Source: Campylorhamphus procurvoides
Lineage: Eukaryota > Chordata > Aves > Passeriformes > Dendrocolaptidae
Length of the DNA stretch: 64,000 nucleotides
Reading direction: 5' to 3'
NCBI GenBank assembly: GCA_013396655.1
Contig: WBMV01004262.1
Coordinates: 124,001 to 188,000, forward strand
Shown: positions 1-13,529 of the stretch, piece after piece
How positions within the stretch are numbered: the first letter of the stretch is position 1
Layout of the letters: each line of letters opens with the position of its first letter
Translations under genes and position numbers: made by a program
Notes under the pieces: model-generated
Told to the model about the DNA's origin: nothing
Seen by the model: the letters and a program-made list of their open reading frames with translations, nothing else
The model's database searches: none

Positions 1-3000
1 TCCTGTACCAGGAGAGACTGTATTCTGGAAAAAGTACAGAAAAACTTGATCAGAAGTTGCCATTGCAATGGTCTATATGTGCTGACCAGAAGACATTACA
101 ACTGAATATGAAATTGTATTACTTATGTGGAATATATTAGCAGAATTACTGCTGTTGTGCTGTTTTATCAGAATGATGCTAGAAGAAAGCTGGCACACTA
201 AAGGCGGTCAAACTAGAGCAACAAGAATTATGAGAACTCTAGAAATACTCCTTAACAAAAAACCGGTCTGAGAAATTCCACATATTTTCACTTATGGCTG
301 TAAGTAGTTTGTTCACACCTCATTATTACTAGGAGAAAATAGAGATTTTTTTAATAGGAAAATTATTATAACAAGATTAAGAAGCTGAGTATTAACTGAA
401 TTCAGACAAAAATGACTCATTCTGTGTCTGACTTTGTTGTCTTTCTAAGACCACATCTGCACATAAGTTCTTGGGTTTAAATGATTCAAGGCTTTTTCTG
501 GGCTGTGGCAAGAAATACAAATTGTTGAAGTTGTTTGGAAGTCTTTTGATGAAATAGTTTGATGAGAAAATACTGATTTAATGAAGCTGAAATCTTTTGA
601 AAAAATACCCAAGGTTTTGTGAAGAACTGCAACTGAACCATAGACAGGATTCCAGAAGAGTAGGAACAGTGGATCAATCTGTTCTGGTAAATTAAGTGTT
701 CTTGGGGCAATTCCCTAGCATTAAAGCCAACTGTTATGAAAGATCCCGTATCCATATCATGAAAATCACTTTATTCTCCATTGCATGATAGCTACCTCCA
801 GTTTTCCTATTGGGAATATTACCTATATTTACTTATATAAGGCATGCTCAATTCCAGACCATACACTTGAATTGTTTGGGAAAATAGCAGCACTTTGTGG
901 CAAAAATGTTCCCGGAATTTCTGCTATTTTGTGGACAATCAAATCTCAATGCTGAGGAACAAATCCTGGAACTGTTTAATTCATTAAAGTAGATGAGGTT
1001 GTAGTGTGCTGCTGGAGATCCCAAGCCACCAAGATCAGTGGTTTCATGCTTTCTCAGATGGTGGACAGGCACATGAACCAGCTGGGCTTCAGGACAAGAG
1101 GCTCTAGAGTCCAGCTGCAGTATCTGACTGAGAAAGAGAAAAGATAACATTGGTTCACATCCTCTGATGTATTTCACTTCTTAAATGCTCTTCATCTCAG
1201 GTTCCAAAATGAAAACAAAACAAGCAACCAAGCAACCAAACCAAAAAATCAGTAATCCGAAAGCCCTTGACATCAAAAGTTTCATAAGCCACCAAAAGTG
1301 GCAAATCTCATAAAACCAAATCGAATGTTTATATGGAGAAGCTTGGAGAAAAAAAAGCTTCAGTTAATGATCAGAGGAGTCTTATGACCCACACTGGCTT
1401 TTGAATGTCCAACCATAGACACTTAGGGAAACAAAGTCATTTGGAATTACCAGTGTTTTTGGAAAATCTAGAAGACATTAATTTTTATACTCTGCAGGAT
1501 CTGTGTTTTTCCCTTTGGTTTTTGCCACAGTGGCTTTGTGCAGCTTCTAAGTGCAATTAGAACAAATTGAAGAATATTAGAGACTCCTAAATCCACTATG
1601 GCTTAGATACAGGAGAGCATTATAATATGAAAGTCTGAGTGGTTGGCAGCTAACACAGAAGTCCCAATGAGACATGTGCTCTGTAGCTTAAGACAAGAGG
1701 TTATGCTTGATATTTGCAGCTTACGTGCTATCCCACACAAGATCCCAGCGAGCTGCATTTTTTAACAAGTGGTTTTATATGCCACATCTTCACCTTGATC
1801 ACATCATCATCTTGATCACTCTGTCAGAGACTGCAAACGGATCCGGTTGTCTTGTTTAGAATGGTTTTTCCATTGCTAAACAGCATTTGCTATTTAATGT
1901 TTGGTCTTTACTCCTCTCACAGATAAAGTGATAGAATGCTTTTACATAACTATAGTTTTCTTCTCTTTTTAATTTTTATTTTTTTCACTATGGGCAAAGG
2001 AAAATGGGGCATGGAAGAATTTATGGAAATTAAATTTTCACTACCCCAAACTGGGCATAGTAATCAACTAGGATTTTGTCTGAAAACTACTGATAATAAA
2101 AATTCTCATCAAATTCCATTGGGAGGGGTGCTAAAACATTTATTAATACTGATGATCTCTTCGTAAAAGAGCTAGTATTCACTACCAGCCCCCCCTACCC
2201 CCCCTTCAGAACTGTGTGGGCTGCCTCCTCTGTTATTCACACTCACATAATACCCCTGTGGCAATGACAGTGGTTTCTTACACAGAAAATTAATACTAGG
2301 AAACTATTTATGTATTTGTACTGTACTGAGTGTGATAAATGTTTTTCCCTTTCTGAAAAACAAAACACTTGCATTTTCTGCTTTTGTTCTTCATCTCTTC
2401 CCATCTGTTTTGTTTCTCTTAGCTGGAAATGAGAATAACAGCTGACTCTCTGTGGACTGCCAGTGGTCTATGGAGGGTTTGAAGGCCTCTGCAATATCTT
2501 TGAAGCTCCTTTTTTTAAAAAAAAAATCTGTCCCAGCTCATGTAAAAAGCTATATAATTCTCTCATCAGATTATAATTGTTGCAGTGAAAAGACTAGACC
2601 TATTTTCTATCTTTGACAATAGTGAGGGTTTTGTGGCCATGTGGCCTGCTGGACATCCAGCATTTTATGTTTCCAACCAAAAGCATTTGTCTAAATGCAG
2701 GCTTGATATGAGGGTGATATAATGATCTCCTTCACTCAAAGCAGCAGACCCAATATATCTTTTCATATTGGACTGAAAACATACACATTGCCTGAGAAGC
2801 TTCTGAACATGGATCTCACTGAAAGGCAAATTCAGCCACTGTACATTATTTAAATACTCTCTGCATTATCTGAAACAGTGTGGGACTTTACAGCTATAAG
2901 AATCACAAGTTCTTTAGTAGAAACCTGTGGTCCTTGGTTCTTCCAAACATGAAACCAACAAAACAAGAAGGAACAGTTGGGATATGGTTCTGCAATGTAG

Positions 3001-3279
3001 ACTACTCTGGAGACACAAGTTACAAAAAAATTGAACTGTGTAGCACAGCAAGTTAATCACAATTACTTGGAAACTATAACACTGAAACATGAAACTCATG
3101 AGCTACTTTGCCTTTAATCACAGAAATTAAGTCTGCTGGAAAACATGAAACTTCACAGGTTGTTGGGGTCATAGGAGGAGAGTTATAACTAAGGCCTGTG
3201 AAATTTCACTGACACACTGATTAGAGGTTTACTAAAACCAATTTAAAGAACATAAGTTTTCTGTAGCTAAACAGTTCAT
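1..3279. other. Non-coding AT-rich stretch
   Basis: No recognisable gene, RNA or transposon is seen here. Open frames on both strands are short and interrupted, with no protein motif. Small features are a C/A-rich simple stretch at about 1211-1249 (the reverse of the G/T-rich tracts elsewhere), two seven-base C runs separated by TA at 2189-2204, and a T-then-A homopolymer pair near 2510-2527. The texture fits intergenic or intronic vertebrate DNA. Confidence 0.6.
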
Positions 3280-3563
3280 GGGGTTTTTTTTTTGTTTGAT
3301 TGTTTGGGGGATTTTTTGTTTGTGTCAGAGCTATTTGTTGGTGATTTGAGGGTTTTCTTGAGGGACAGGGGAGAGCCTGACAGAAGTATTTAAAAGATCC
3401 AAGTAGGATGCTCCTTAAAGTGGCGCATTTTTGCACTCAAAGATGTTTGCCTTTATAGGTTCTTGTTGGCTTTTTGTCGTTGGTTTCGGTTTTTGTTTTG
3501 TTTTTGTTGGGTTTGTTTTGGGGTTTTTTTGTTTGGTTTGGTTTTTGGTTTGTTTGTTTTTTT
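3280..3563. repeat. G/T-rich low-complexity tract (GTTT-type)
   Basis: The plus strand is almost only G and T at 3280-3324 and again at 3481-3563, built of irregular GTTT, GGTTT and T-run units. Between them is ordinary sequence. No single period holds, so this is low-complexity DNA and not a clean microsatellite. Similar plus-strand tracts occur at 7946-7990, 44993-45044 and 61825-61883. The open frames read through it on the minus strand (N/K/T/P-rich) are by-products of composition. Confidence 0.7.
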
Positions 3564-4559
3564 AATAAGTTCTCAGTAATGGGTTTTTCATTAGTAGTTT
3601 GATTTGACGTTACTACTAATATAAGCCACCACAACTTAACTGTGTCCGGCTAAATACGCACTACAACCATTTACACAGCAGTTACTACACCAGTTGTAGG
3701 AAGGACCTGGCCCATAAGGTAATCAAGTTCATATGAAAGCAGTATGTCCCTTTTCCTTTCTATTAAAACCAGAAGTGGGAAGACAAGTTGGTATATGCCA
3801 GCTTGGCAAAGGAATAATAACTTTTTCATTTTACATTAAAAAGTGTTTTTTAAATTTTTAGCTCATAATAAAGAACATAGAGAAATATTCCTTATTTTAT
3901 TAGTTGCACCAAAGTCATATTGGCAAGTGAAGAAATAATAATAAACTAAAATAGCTTCATGTGTTTCCTGTTATATAATCAGCTGGTTGTCCTTGCAAAG
4001 GACAAGGCTGCACCGCTTGGTAGTCAGCATGGTAGTTACAAAACTGAATCAGAAAGGTGGCGTTCACTGGGAATGACAAGCATAAGCATTCAGAATAAAC
4101 ACACCAGCTTACAGAACATATCCCAGCAGAGAGGTTGCTGTGACTGGTATTCTAGCGTGGCATGTCCAGTAAAAGATTTTGTTTAGACTTGATTAAGAAA
4201 ATGGGTATTCACTCACATCAGTCATGTGTTAATGTGCTCTAAATGTCTGGTGTAGGTCTATTGGCTATTAAGATAGAATTCAAAATAATGCTTTTCCAAA
4301 TTTCAACTGCATTTGGTTAACACACATTTAAATGCGTTTCTTTTTTTACAGTGGATTATTTAATTAGCATGCTTCTGTTTTTAACTCAGTTTTAATCTTT
4401 TGCCAAAAGCTTCTAAAGAAAAACAGCTACTATAGGACAAGAAGTAAGATTTTCAGATTTTTAAAAAAAATTAAAACTGGTTAAAAGTTAGGAAGCAATG
4501 GGTAGAAACAAAAGGTCAAGTTTCTTTCCAAAGGAGTTGTTACACACCAGATCAGTTAT
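3564..4559. other. Non-coding AT-rich stretch
   Basis: Nothing recognisable. The 75-codon open frame near 3959-4186 has no family motif and no convincing splice or promoter context. Confidence 0.55.
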
Positions 4560-5190
4560 CATTGGGTCAGAACCACCCTATGTGCGTGAGTGTGTGTGCA
4601 GGGGAGGGGCTGGGCTGGGTCTGCAGGCACACAACAAGCTCTGCTGAAAGCCCATGGGCTGCAGCCACATAGCCACCAGATCCACCTGGCTGGGCGGACA
4701 GTCCAGGAAGGCAAGCCTGGTAACCTGCCCACACCACACTCCCTGCAACCCCTGATTGACTGTGGGGACAGGGAGTGGTCAGTGAACCAAAGGTTCCGCC
4801 TGGAGGGAGGGGCCACAGTGACCAGAGAAGGTAAAGAGACAGCACCACATCTCTGTTGTGGGTCCTGGCCTGGCCTCTTTGAAGCCATCAGTGTGTGACC
4901 TTTTAGGTGGTAACTATGTTCTTTCTCCCCTCTCTTTATCTCTTTACTCTTTCTTCCCTTAATCTCTCTCTCTTCATTGTTTTCTTCCTCTTGTGGGTAA
5001 CCTAAACACTTACTTTCTGTAAGTTATAGGTGCGTAACTTAAGTTGCATGGAGTTTGTGTTTGCTGGGTGTAACAAATGTTCCTTACTATAACAGTGCTT
5101 GCTAATCATGGTAATCTGTTGTAATGCTTCTGTGAAGTTGCATGTTTATCTCTGTAAAATTCTTTTTGCCAAAACGCCTATATTCTCGCC
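4560..5190 (+). mobile_element. Possible solo LTR (endogenous retrovirus-like), boundaries unsure
   Basis: This block differs sharply from its flanks. About 330 bases of GC-richer sequence are followed by a pyrimidine-rich run of TCTTT/CTCT units at about 4920-4995 and then an AT-rich tail. The same order (GC-rich, then pyrimidine-rich, then T/A-rich with short imperfect repeats) is seen in the better-supported LTR candidate at 42218-43286. No internal retroviral genes, primer-binding site or clear target-site duplication were found. It could also be an unrelated GC-rich patch. The overlapping open frames on both strands reflect high GC, not coding. Confidence 0.3.
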
Positions 5191-6825
5191 AAATTAAAAG
5201 AAGTCTCCTAGAGAAAAATGTGTAGCTATTCTCCAGATGTTGACTCAAGGTACCAAAGAACCAATGACTTTACAAGAGTTTGTGTGAGTGAAATCTCTTG
5301 AAGCCAGAAGTTAAGATATACACCTGGTAAAGCTTGAGGCTTTGGGACTGAGGTGTAACACGAGTTTATAGAATGGAGCCACAGCCATATGTGCTTCGGA
5401 CTGAGCAGCATGGCCCATGGCATGGACTTCATAGATAATTTAGGGAAGAGATGAGGAGTGAGGTGACAAAGGTTGTTGATGAAACTCAGTTATTTAATGT
5501 AGTAAAGCTGTCTGAAATAAACTGATGGGTATCACACAATAGTGAATGATGGAAAAATGAATAGCAGCAAAAAAATCAATATAGGTAAACATAAAGTGGC
5601 ACACAGAAAAATAATTACGCTTACTTTATTTATAGAACAATAATCTCCAAGTTGACTATTGCTATTCAGCCATGAAGTCTTGAGAGAAAGAAAACTATCA
5701 GTTTGGTGTTCAGTCATGGGCAATGAAGCAGGGAACTTGTTATTCCACTGCATGATGAAGATCATGCTGTAGCCCACTCTGAAACAGTGTGCAGAGCCCA
5801 TTTACTTCACGCCAAAGGGAATGTGGGGTGTGACAGTGGGTACCATGAGTGCTCAGGAGCACAGAATGATTTTCCAGTGAAGGATGATAAAACAGACCTG
5901 ATACAAAGTGGATGATATTCCATAATCACAAAATGTGATGGAGAAGTCTAAAAGCATGAGCAGACATACTTTAAAGGCTCTGCTGGAAGTAATTCAAGGT
6001 GGGACTGTCTGCTGCTGGTCACTGCCCTCCTGCCTCATCTCTGAACGCAGACAGTGGAGTCAGCATCATGAGGCAAGTGTTCAGGATGTGCCTGCACCGT
6101 ACAAAGGCCAGTAGCTGAAGCTTGTAATGGCAGCGGGTTTAGGCTGAGATTGTAAATAGTGTGATAAACAGTGTAGAGAACAACATACTTTCTTATGGGG
6201 TAGATAATTCAAGATGACAAGTGAAGAGACAAGGTGAGGATATTCTAAACTCACACAAACAGATTCTGTGTAACTGATCTAGTCACATTTTTGTTTCCAG
6301 AAGACCTTAGGACTTAAACTGCTACCACGTATACACTTTTTGAATGACTGATATGTTGACAGGTAAAGCCTTGAAACTGAGGCTTTCCTATTGTTTCATG
6401 TGAAAAAAATTGAAAAAATTAATTAATTAATGTTTTGGTGTGTTCACAAAGGAGTAGACAGTCTACTGTACTAGACAAATTAAAGACTAGACTTTAATCA
6501 CCAAAGCTTGTTCCAAGGTGTTGAGTCATGTCAGTATTCAACTACAACCATGAGCATGCTGCATCAGAACACTCGCGCTAGACAATCAAGATATTAGTGT
6601 ATAAAATACATACCACTCACAAACATATGCCCTGTTACTGTAGAGGTTGGCTTGTAAAATTTTTCCTCTCTAAAAGGAAAATTAAATAGTCATTTTTGTG
6701 AATGTTTATTCATTTTACCCTCTGTGTACAAGAAATATTCTATCATGATGTATTTTTGTTCTTAGTGCAATGTGAATACATTTAAATAACCTACAGAATA
6801 GGTGCAATATGTAACTGCATTTGTA

Positions 6826-6848
6826 CAAGTGTGTGTACAACACACTTG
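6826..6848. repeat. Perfect 9-bp inverted repeat
   Basis: CAAGTGTGT at 6826-6834 is mirrored by ACACACTTG at 6840-6848 across a GTACA spacer. It could form a small hairpin or cruciform. The arms are partly TG/CA alternation, so it may come from a short dinucleotide repeat. It is too short for a microRNA precursor. Confidence 0.7.
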
Positions 6849-7945
6849 CATGTATTAACCCTAACTATGGAGTAGTTTATTATCTTCCATATTCTATGTG
6901 TAAACTCATATCTTCAGTATATTTTATCACATTAATGAGATGGAATGTATCATAAAATTTAGTAGCATTGACTCATATTCATGGCTTAAACTATTTAAAC
7001 CCATATGTTTTTCATTTTACTTGGATGTAGATTTTTTCAGGAGATGAAAGAACAAATTATCGTAACTTGAAAGAAAAGAAAGAAAAGTGCAAAAATTCAG
7101 TGTTTTTGTGTTTTTCCTTTTTTTATTTCAGGTATTATCACAGGAAAAGTAATTATTAGGCTTGTTATTTTCTGGTTTAAAAAAAGACACGTTTGTTACT
7201 TAGTTCCTAGAATAAGGATCTATAATGGAAAAAGTGCCTAACTTCCAAATTATAGAAACACTATTTTTTTCTATGCAACGATCACATGCCTTCAAGTTTT
7301 AATAATGCCTCCAGCATGGTGGCCATATGTAAATTGCTGGTATTTCCCTGGGCAGTTTTCACACCCCTACCTCTAAATCTGATGTCTGGTGTCTAAGACC
7401 CTAGGACAGTTTGTTCTTTAGGAATTGGGTTTGCTGTGGTGGCTAGCTGCCACACAGATCTTCCCCCTTCTCCTGCCCCTATCGATATTAAGCGGAGGAA
7501 AAAGAATCACCTCAGCTGCCTTTTTGTTTATAAGGAGCCAGAGATTTGTACTCAGATTTTTTAAAAAATAAATAAATATGATAGAAGACATTGAAAATAA
7601 AGGTGAAAACTTCAAGAACCTAAAGGACTCAAAAGTTCTGCTTGGTTTTTAAGCTTGAGAACTTTTGGATGCTAAAAGATAAGCGATATGCTTTGTCAGC
7701 CAGAGCACTAGCTTAAAAATTCAACCCCATTATTGGCATGGATTTTGGAAGGGCTCTCCCATGTGGTACAGAGTCAACTGACTTTTTTGACTGTGGCTAG
7801 CAAATCCACCTTTTTTTTCTTCAGTGATAGCAGTGACTGTGTTATTGCAAAGAAGCCATGGGGCCTCCTTTTTTGTCTTCAAAACCACAAAAGCCCAAAT
7901 TTTAAAGACAGTGTGAAATTTGAATGGACCGTTTCTTCTGAGGTT

Positions 7946-7990
7946 CGTTTTTTAGGGGTTTTTGTGGGTTTTTTTGTTGGTTTTTTTTTC
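7946..7990. repeat. G/T-rich low-complexity tract
   Basis: The plus strand has long T runs broken by G clusters, with no fixed period. It is of the same class as 3280-3563. Confidence 0.65.
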
Positions 7991-8734
7991 ACTCCTCTTC
8001 ACTTCCCATGTCTGATCAGGATTGGAAACAGAAGTGTTGAAAGACTATACTTAGGTATTATTTATTAGGCACTGACAATGTGCTCGGAGTTTAATGACCC
8101 AGTGAAATACCACAAAAAGAGACTACTTTTACTGTATTTCAAGCCCAACCAGAATGAGAAATTACTGGAAGTTTCACAAGAGTGCCCTGTCTTTGCAAGA
8201 CTTCCAGGCTAGTTCTGTAGATCAAAGATGGTCAGGCAGTCTGGACGAAACCCAAATGAATGTTCAAATATTGGATCCTTAGCCAAACCAAAGTGAAACT
8301 CTGAGTTGTAAAGTTTGTTCTCTCTTCTGTCCTTCAGTCTCAATAATATGCAGGTTAAACCTGCCTGATGCAATTCGGAGTTTCTATTTGATGCATAGAT
8401 AATGTTTTGGGTCCTTATGTGTGTGGTGTTTTAGGGTTTGCTAACAGGCTTTCAGATAACAGTTTAAAATGATTTGTTGTGAAATTTAGTGGTTCGCAGT
8501 CATATACCCAAGAGAAAGTGAGCTGTCCCTACAGCGTGTATTAGAAGGAATGATTGCATTATTATGTTACATAAAGGAAAAGGTTAATGTTAACACACCA
8601 CAAGCAAGGTTCATGTGTTGTACTTTATATGTTAGAGCTGGCGTACTGCTCCACATCAGCAAAGTGACAAAAGTTGAGCCTTTGTTTTGGGGTCATTTTT
8701 TAAGCTACCACCCACTTGCTGTGGAGTAAGTGTT

Positions 8735-8900
8735 TGCAGAGAATTATCATGGTATTTCAATTAAATCTAATTTTGTGCCCAAGCTTGTCTGATTAATCCA
8801 TGGTCCTTCCGTGCTGTCATCGATGTCACCCTGTCACCCCTTCAGAGTTGCCATCACACGACTTTAGCACATAACAAGATCGCGGTTAACAGTTTTGAAG
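8735..8900. promoter_or_regulatory. Possible conserved non-coding element (motif texture only)
   Basis: The stretch holds GATTAATCC, which overlaps two K50-homeodomain (OTX/PITX-type) TAATCC/GATTA cores. There is also TTCAATTAAAT, and several CpG steps in an otherwise CpG-poor region (ATCGAT, ATCGCGGT). A short direct repeat of TGTCACCC occurs near 8824-8838. This is suggestive of regulatory DNA, but no alignment could be made, so the call is inference. Confidence 0.2.
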
Positions 8901-11900
8901 ACCATGTTATCTACATGTGTATTGGCACCACTAGGTTACACAGAAACTAGGATACGTGACAGGATGCTCTTCTGCTGCTAGCTTTGTGTCAGTTTACCTT
9001 GTGACTTGGAACAGGCCTGCTGGTTTTGCATGGCACAATTTCTCCATTTGTGAAAGATGGGTAAGTACACTTCCTAGGTCAAAGTATTTTGTAGCCTGTA
9101 TCTGCAAAGAGCTCTAGGAAAAATGCATATGAATATTCTGGTAACTACATGAAAAGGTAAAAATTTTCACCAGCTAGTCTGGTGTGGCAGCAACAAGAAT
9201 TTAATCTTAGAGAGAAAGAATTATTCTGGTTAGAAAAAAAAGAGATCTAGGTTCCTGACTTCAGAGAGAAACTTCAGGGAAGGAGTAAGTTTTAAATTCT
9301 TAATAACAGCTGCTTTATGGTATTCATGACAGTGATATCAAATACTTAAAAATACTTGGACTGTGCTGTTAATAATGCAGTGAAAATCTACAGACATAAC
9401 TCCAATTTTAGTGAAAATAAAGATGAAGTGGGGGTCTAGCTGCATATATATGTCACATAGTGTGCAGTAGAAAACTTACTCTTGCATAAAATCAATATTT
9501 AGTGGTCAAATTTCCCTCATTTCCCACTAATAATAGATGGAGTCATATGGTTCAGTTGTAAATCCACCAGCTGGAAGTAATGAGATGAACTGTCCATAGC
9601 AGTATGAGAGATATACATGCCTATTCAAAGGCAGACCATCTGTGGAGATCCATGAAGAAGGATAGTAGAGAATTTTATATAGACATACAGTAAAACAGTC
9701 TCTCAAGATACTGTAGGAGCTGTGGGGGCCTAATCTTTACATTTGACTATTAAATTAGGAAGGGTAAAGCCTACACAATACCAATGGTATTAGTCATGTC
9801 TGGAGGGGCATGCAATACCAGATGTCACTTTTCTGATCTTTCATGGTCAGCTCTTACAGTTTTTGGCACGTCAGAGTTCGCATCTGAATATGATTTAAGT
9901 TATAACAATACAATCAGCATGTCTAACTATTTTTGCTCTTCTCTCTGCTATTTTGGGAGCTAGGCTATGGTAAGTCTCTGTTGTTTAATCTAAAAGCCTT
10001 CCTCGTCTCCTGTCTCCAGCCTCATGAGGTAATGCTGGGGGATGTCAGAGAATAGTGTTAAGGAACAGTTTTTTGACAAGTGCTACTGGTTTTAAACAGA
10101 ATTGCTTGTTTATTGGCTGCACATTCATTTGTTAGCATAGCATAGAAAAAAATAATGTTGACCGTAAAATAGTAGCTTTTCTTGGTAGAAATTATTTTAC
10201 TTAAGTGATCACATCACTGTTTCAGTGTGAATGCAGTTCTGTACAATATAACAGGAAAGGCTTGTTTATTTATTTAACAGGCAAACAAAAGCTTACCGCT
10301 TTCAGGATCAGACAAAAGCAAATATACTTAGGGAATTGTGCATGGAGGAGCATAGTCTACTCTTCTGACTTGTTATAAGATAAAGTCATCTCCCTTTATG
10401 CAGATTATTCATGTTTATTTATGACATTCTGAGAAAGGAAAGGCACTCAAATGCCTCAGGGCTATGGCCCAAAGTAAATAACTTGTCATAATATACCTTG
10501 CAAATGATAATGTAAACCACGGGAAATCCAGGGAGGAGATGCACATACATTCCAAAGCTGGGAAGTTATTGAATGTTTAGGCTTAAGGAGCAGATAGTTT
10601 TGATTTGGGATATTTCCCTGGTTTCTGTATGTTAGATGAATTACTCTGCGTGAGTGATATCCATTGTACTGTGTTTATTCTTTTCTGCTTTTGTTCACCA
10701 ATCACTGTGATGTCTGGTCCTTTCCCAAAGATGGTCTGTATAATAAATATGTTCAGTCTGACAAGGAATGAGTGGTAATGCAGCATCAATGCCCTCTGGG
10801 GTTAGGGAGTGGTCTGGTTATTTTTGTGTCTCTGTAAACTCACGATCTAGGCATTTGTATAGTCAAAATCTTCATTCAAGTTCAGTGTAGAGAACTTTCC
10901 ACTGGGGGAGCTGGCAGTCTGAGTTTGAACAGTAACACCAGCGGTTGCATCTTTGCATTTCGTGATGCATTCAGGCCTTCTGTTTTGTATTCAGTGTTTG
11001 AACCAAGAAAGGACTTAGTAAAAGAGCGCACATGAGATGAATCCATTCAGTGTTTTGGTATGGATTATGTGTATAAAGAAACCCTGGACTTAGGCAGAGG
11101 TAACATTGCTTAGCTGCTACGTAAGGTGCTCTACAGTAAGACTGTTTGTGGGAATCTTAGAGACTATTTACTCTGCTTTCATGTGCCAGTATTATGGCTG
11201 AATGACTTGGTTAAAAGCTTGAATCTTGAGCTAGATTCTTGTAGGTAAATTGGTTGTAGCCAATTTGGCTATCTCTGTACTCGTAGTTTAAACTGTGCCA
11301 GAATACTGCCATGTGATCATATCTACTGTTAATTTGTTATTCTACTTTTTAGCCCAGTTTTGGCCTGTGCTAAAAAACACTCTTTCAAACAGTTCTCAGA
11401 CACAGTTCGGGAGTCAGCAGAAATCAGCAAGAGACTGCTACCAACAGAAAGTTTGGATGCAAAGCACTTTGCTATCATAGCTGGAAAGAATGGTCCCTAG
11501 TCCTTTTTATTTAGTAAGGAAAAGCAGTTTTGGAGTGGAGCATTGGGCACTTAATATCTATTACATAAAACACACAGTATTGTTTTCCTTTTGAGAGTTT
11601 TCAACTAGCTGTTGCTCGAAAGGTTTCTCTTTTGACACACAAGCTTCAGGATTTTTTTAATATGTTTCAAATACATTTAAAGAGGTATATCCATTATAAT
11701 TTGTTCTCTTTTCAAAAACAAATGAACCCAAAATTTAGTTGTGTTTCTAAGCTGTGTTTTGATGATTGTTTTTGCATATAATGTATCTTTTTATTTTTCT
11801 TGTAAAAAGATAGCGACCTTTTAAGTCTAGGTTGGTCTACCTTAGCATTAAGCACCACTAAAAGGAATTTCAACTTATCTAACCTCTGAATTATCCCCTT

Positions 11901-13464
11901 CTGTGCTCTTCTCTGTTTAATAGGGGGAACCCAGAGAAACTATGCTCCAAATTTAGATCCTGACATTTTATAAGATGAATCTGAATTTAATTTGGTTGTT
12001 ATTGCCTTTCACTGATACAGTTAGTACAATAAGATCTTGAACATTGCTGGAATTTGTAGGCATTTCTGACACTCAAGTTCTTAATAGTATTTAATTTGTA
12101 ATGTTTCATTGATATTGTCTTTTTTTTCCTTTTCTTTTCATCTTGCCTACTTACATTGCAAGCTATTGGAGCTGAACCTGGCTATGCAGGGCTGCTACCT
12201 TGTATAAAGTGCCTACTGTACAGAGAGACTATCCTGTTGCCCTCATTCAGCTGTTCATGTATCACATCCATGTCTCTAGCATTTCATTTTCAATTGCAGT
12301 GACATGTAGGTTGCACTCCTATGTGTAACATCAGCATCACAATGAAGATTTAGTCAGGTTCTTCTCGAGTATCCTCGGTAAAGGAATATGAAATGGAGCA
12401 ACAGTTCTTCAACATAACAAAGTTATGTTTCTTTTCTAAAGAAAACAACAGTGGCTGATAAAATGGCTTGCAAAACAATTGTGTCAGGAAAACAATGACA
12501 CAGTTGGGCTGGGCCTGACCTTCTACAAAGCCCAGAGGAGTCTGCATCTGGCATTTTCATTCCGACCCCTTTCTGAATGTAGTAAAACAATATCATAATC
12601 ATAAGAAAATATTTCAAGATTGCCCTGAAATGAATTTATTTCAATCATGCCAGCCTACCTCTATTCCTTTTTTTTTCCAACTAAAAAGAAATTACCTCCC
12701 ACAGTCCTGAGAATTAGAAGCCAGGATAGATTTCTTGCAGTGTGCTATGCAATTTCCCCCCCCTTCCCTAAAGAGGTAGGATTATGTAACCTAATAAATT
12801 GGTCTCATTACAGAGCCAATGACAGACAGACATATAGGTTGCTGCCAATTGGTGTGTGTGCTGAAGGTGAGCATGCCGAGGGGGTGGTGGAAGTGAGCAG
12901 TGCACACAGCACTCAGAACCATCTGGCTGAAGGAGGTCATGCCTGTTGCATAAAGCGGGGGCAGATAAGGATGTCAGCAGCATGAAAGGTGACATCCATC
13001 AATCAGCTTCTTCATTATAGCAAGAATGAGCACTGTTGGTCCTTGGGAGGAAGAAGTAACTAGTGATCCCTCATCTCACAGGTGGCAAGTCTAAAAAGGC
13101 TAACCTTTCACATTTCTAGGGGCAGGCAGGATGAAGAATGTGTTTTTAATGAATTACCCACAACCACACACACACGCACACATATACACAAACCAATACA
13201 ATATCCTACCTTCATATATATTTCCTCTTCAGGATAAAATAATTAAGTTGAAAAGTCTCATTATTTATTTTTTAAAAGCATAGAAGTATATCTTAGCAGG
13301 AAGCAAATTTTAAAGTCTCTGATAAAGTAAATAATTCTCTGTAATAAAAATGCAGAGAATTGTTTTCTGCATCTTTATTTCACTCCAAAGGATAAAAGAG
13401 TGGTAGAGGAAGGAAATAGGCCAAAAATAACATGACTAAATGAACACTCATGGCATTTTTGCTC
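8901..13464. other. Non-coding AT-rich stretch
   Basis: No gene recognised. It has a C-rich run near 12756-12765 and an impure CA repeat at 13165-13190. The overlapping open frames on opposite strands at 12350-12995 lack motifs and look like chance openness. Everything else reads as unremarkable intergenic or intronic sequence. Confidence 0.55.
13165..13190. repeat. Short impure CA dinucleotide repeat
   Basis: A run of CA units is broken by CG and TA steps. It is a short, decayed microsatellite. Confidence 0.75.
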
Positions 13465-13467
13465 ATT

Positions 13468-13529
13468 TGAACTAAGAATTAGATGATTAATTAAATCTTG
13501 AACTAGGAATTAGATGATTAATTAAATCC
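13468..13529. repeat. 31-bp tandem duplication with homeodomain-type cores
   Basis: Two adjacent 31-base units (13468-13498 and 13499-13529) match except for an A/G change inside the unit and the last base. Each carries TGATTAATTAAAT, so the duplication doubles a TAAT-rich homeodomain-type site. It may be a simple replication-slippage event. Confidence 0.85.

Larger units (their letters stand above)
5191..8734. other. Non-coding AT-rich stretch
   Basis: No gene recognised. It contains a short AATT run at about 6417-6431, an inverted repeat at 6826-6848, a GAAA-rich stretch near 7065-7088 and a G/T-rich tract at 7946-7990. Open frames near 5226-5432, 5532-5801 and 7733-8068 show no motif, and the last runs through homopolymer T. 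Confidence 0.55.

Noticed and set aside
3437..3634. N/K/T/P-rich minus-strand protein
   Set aside because: A translated G/T-rich low-complexity tract.
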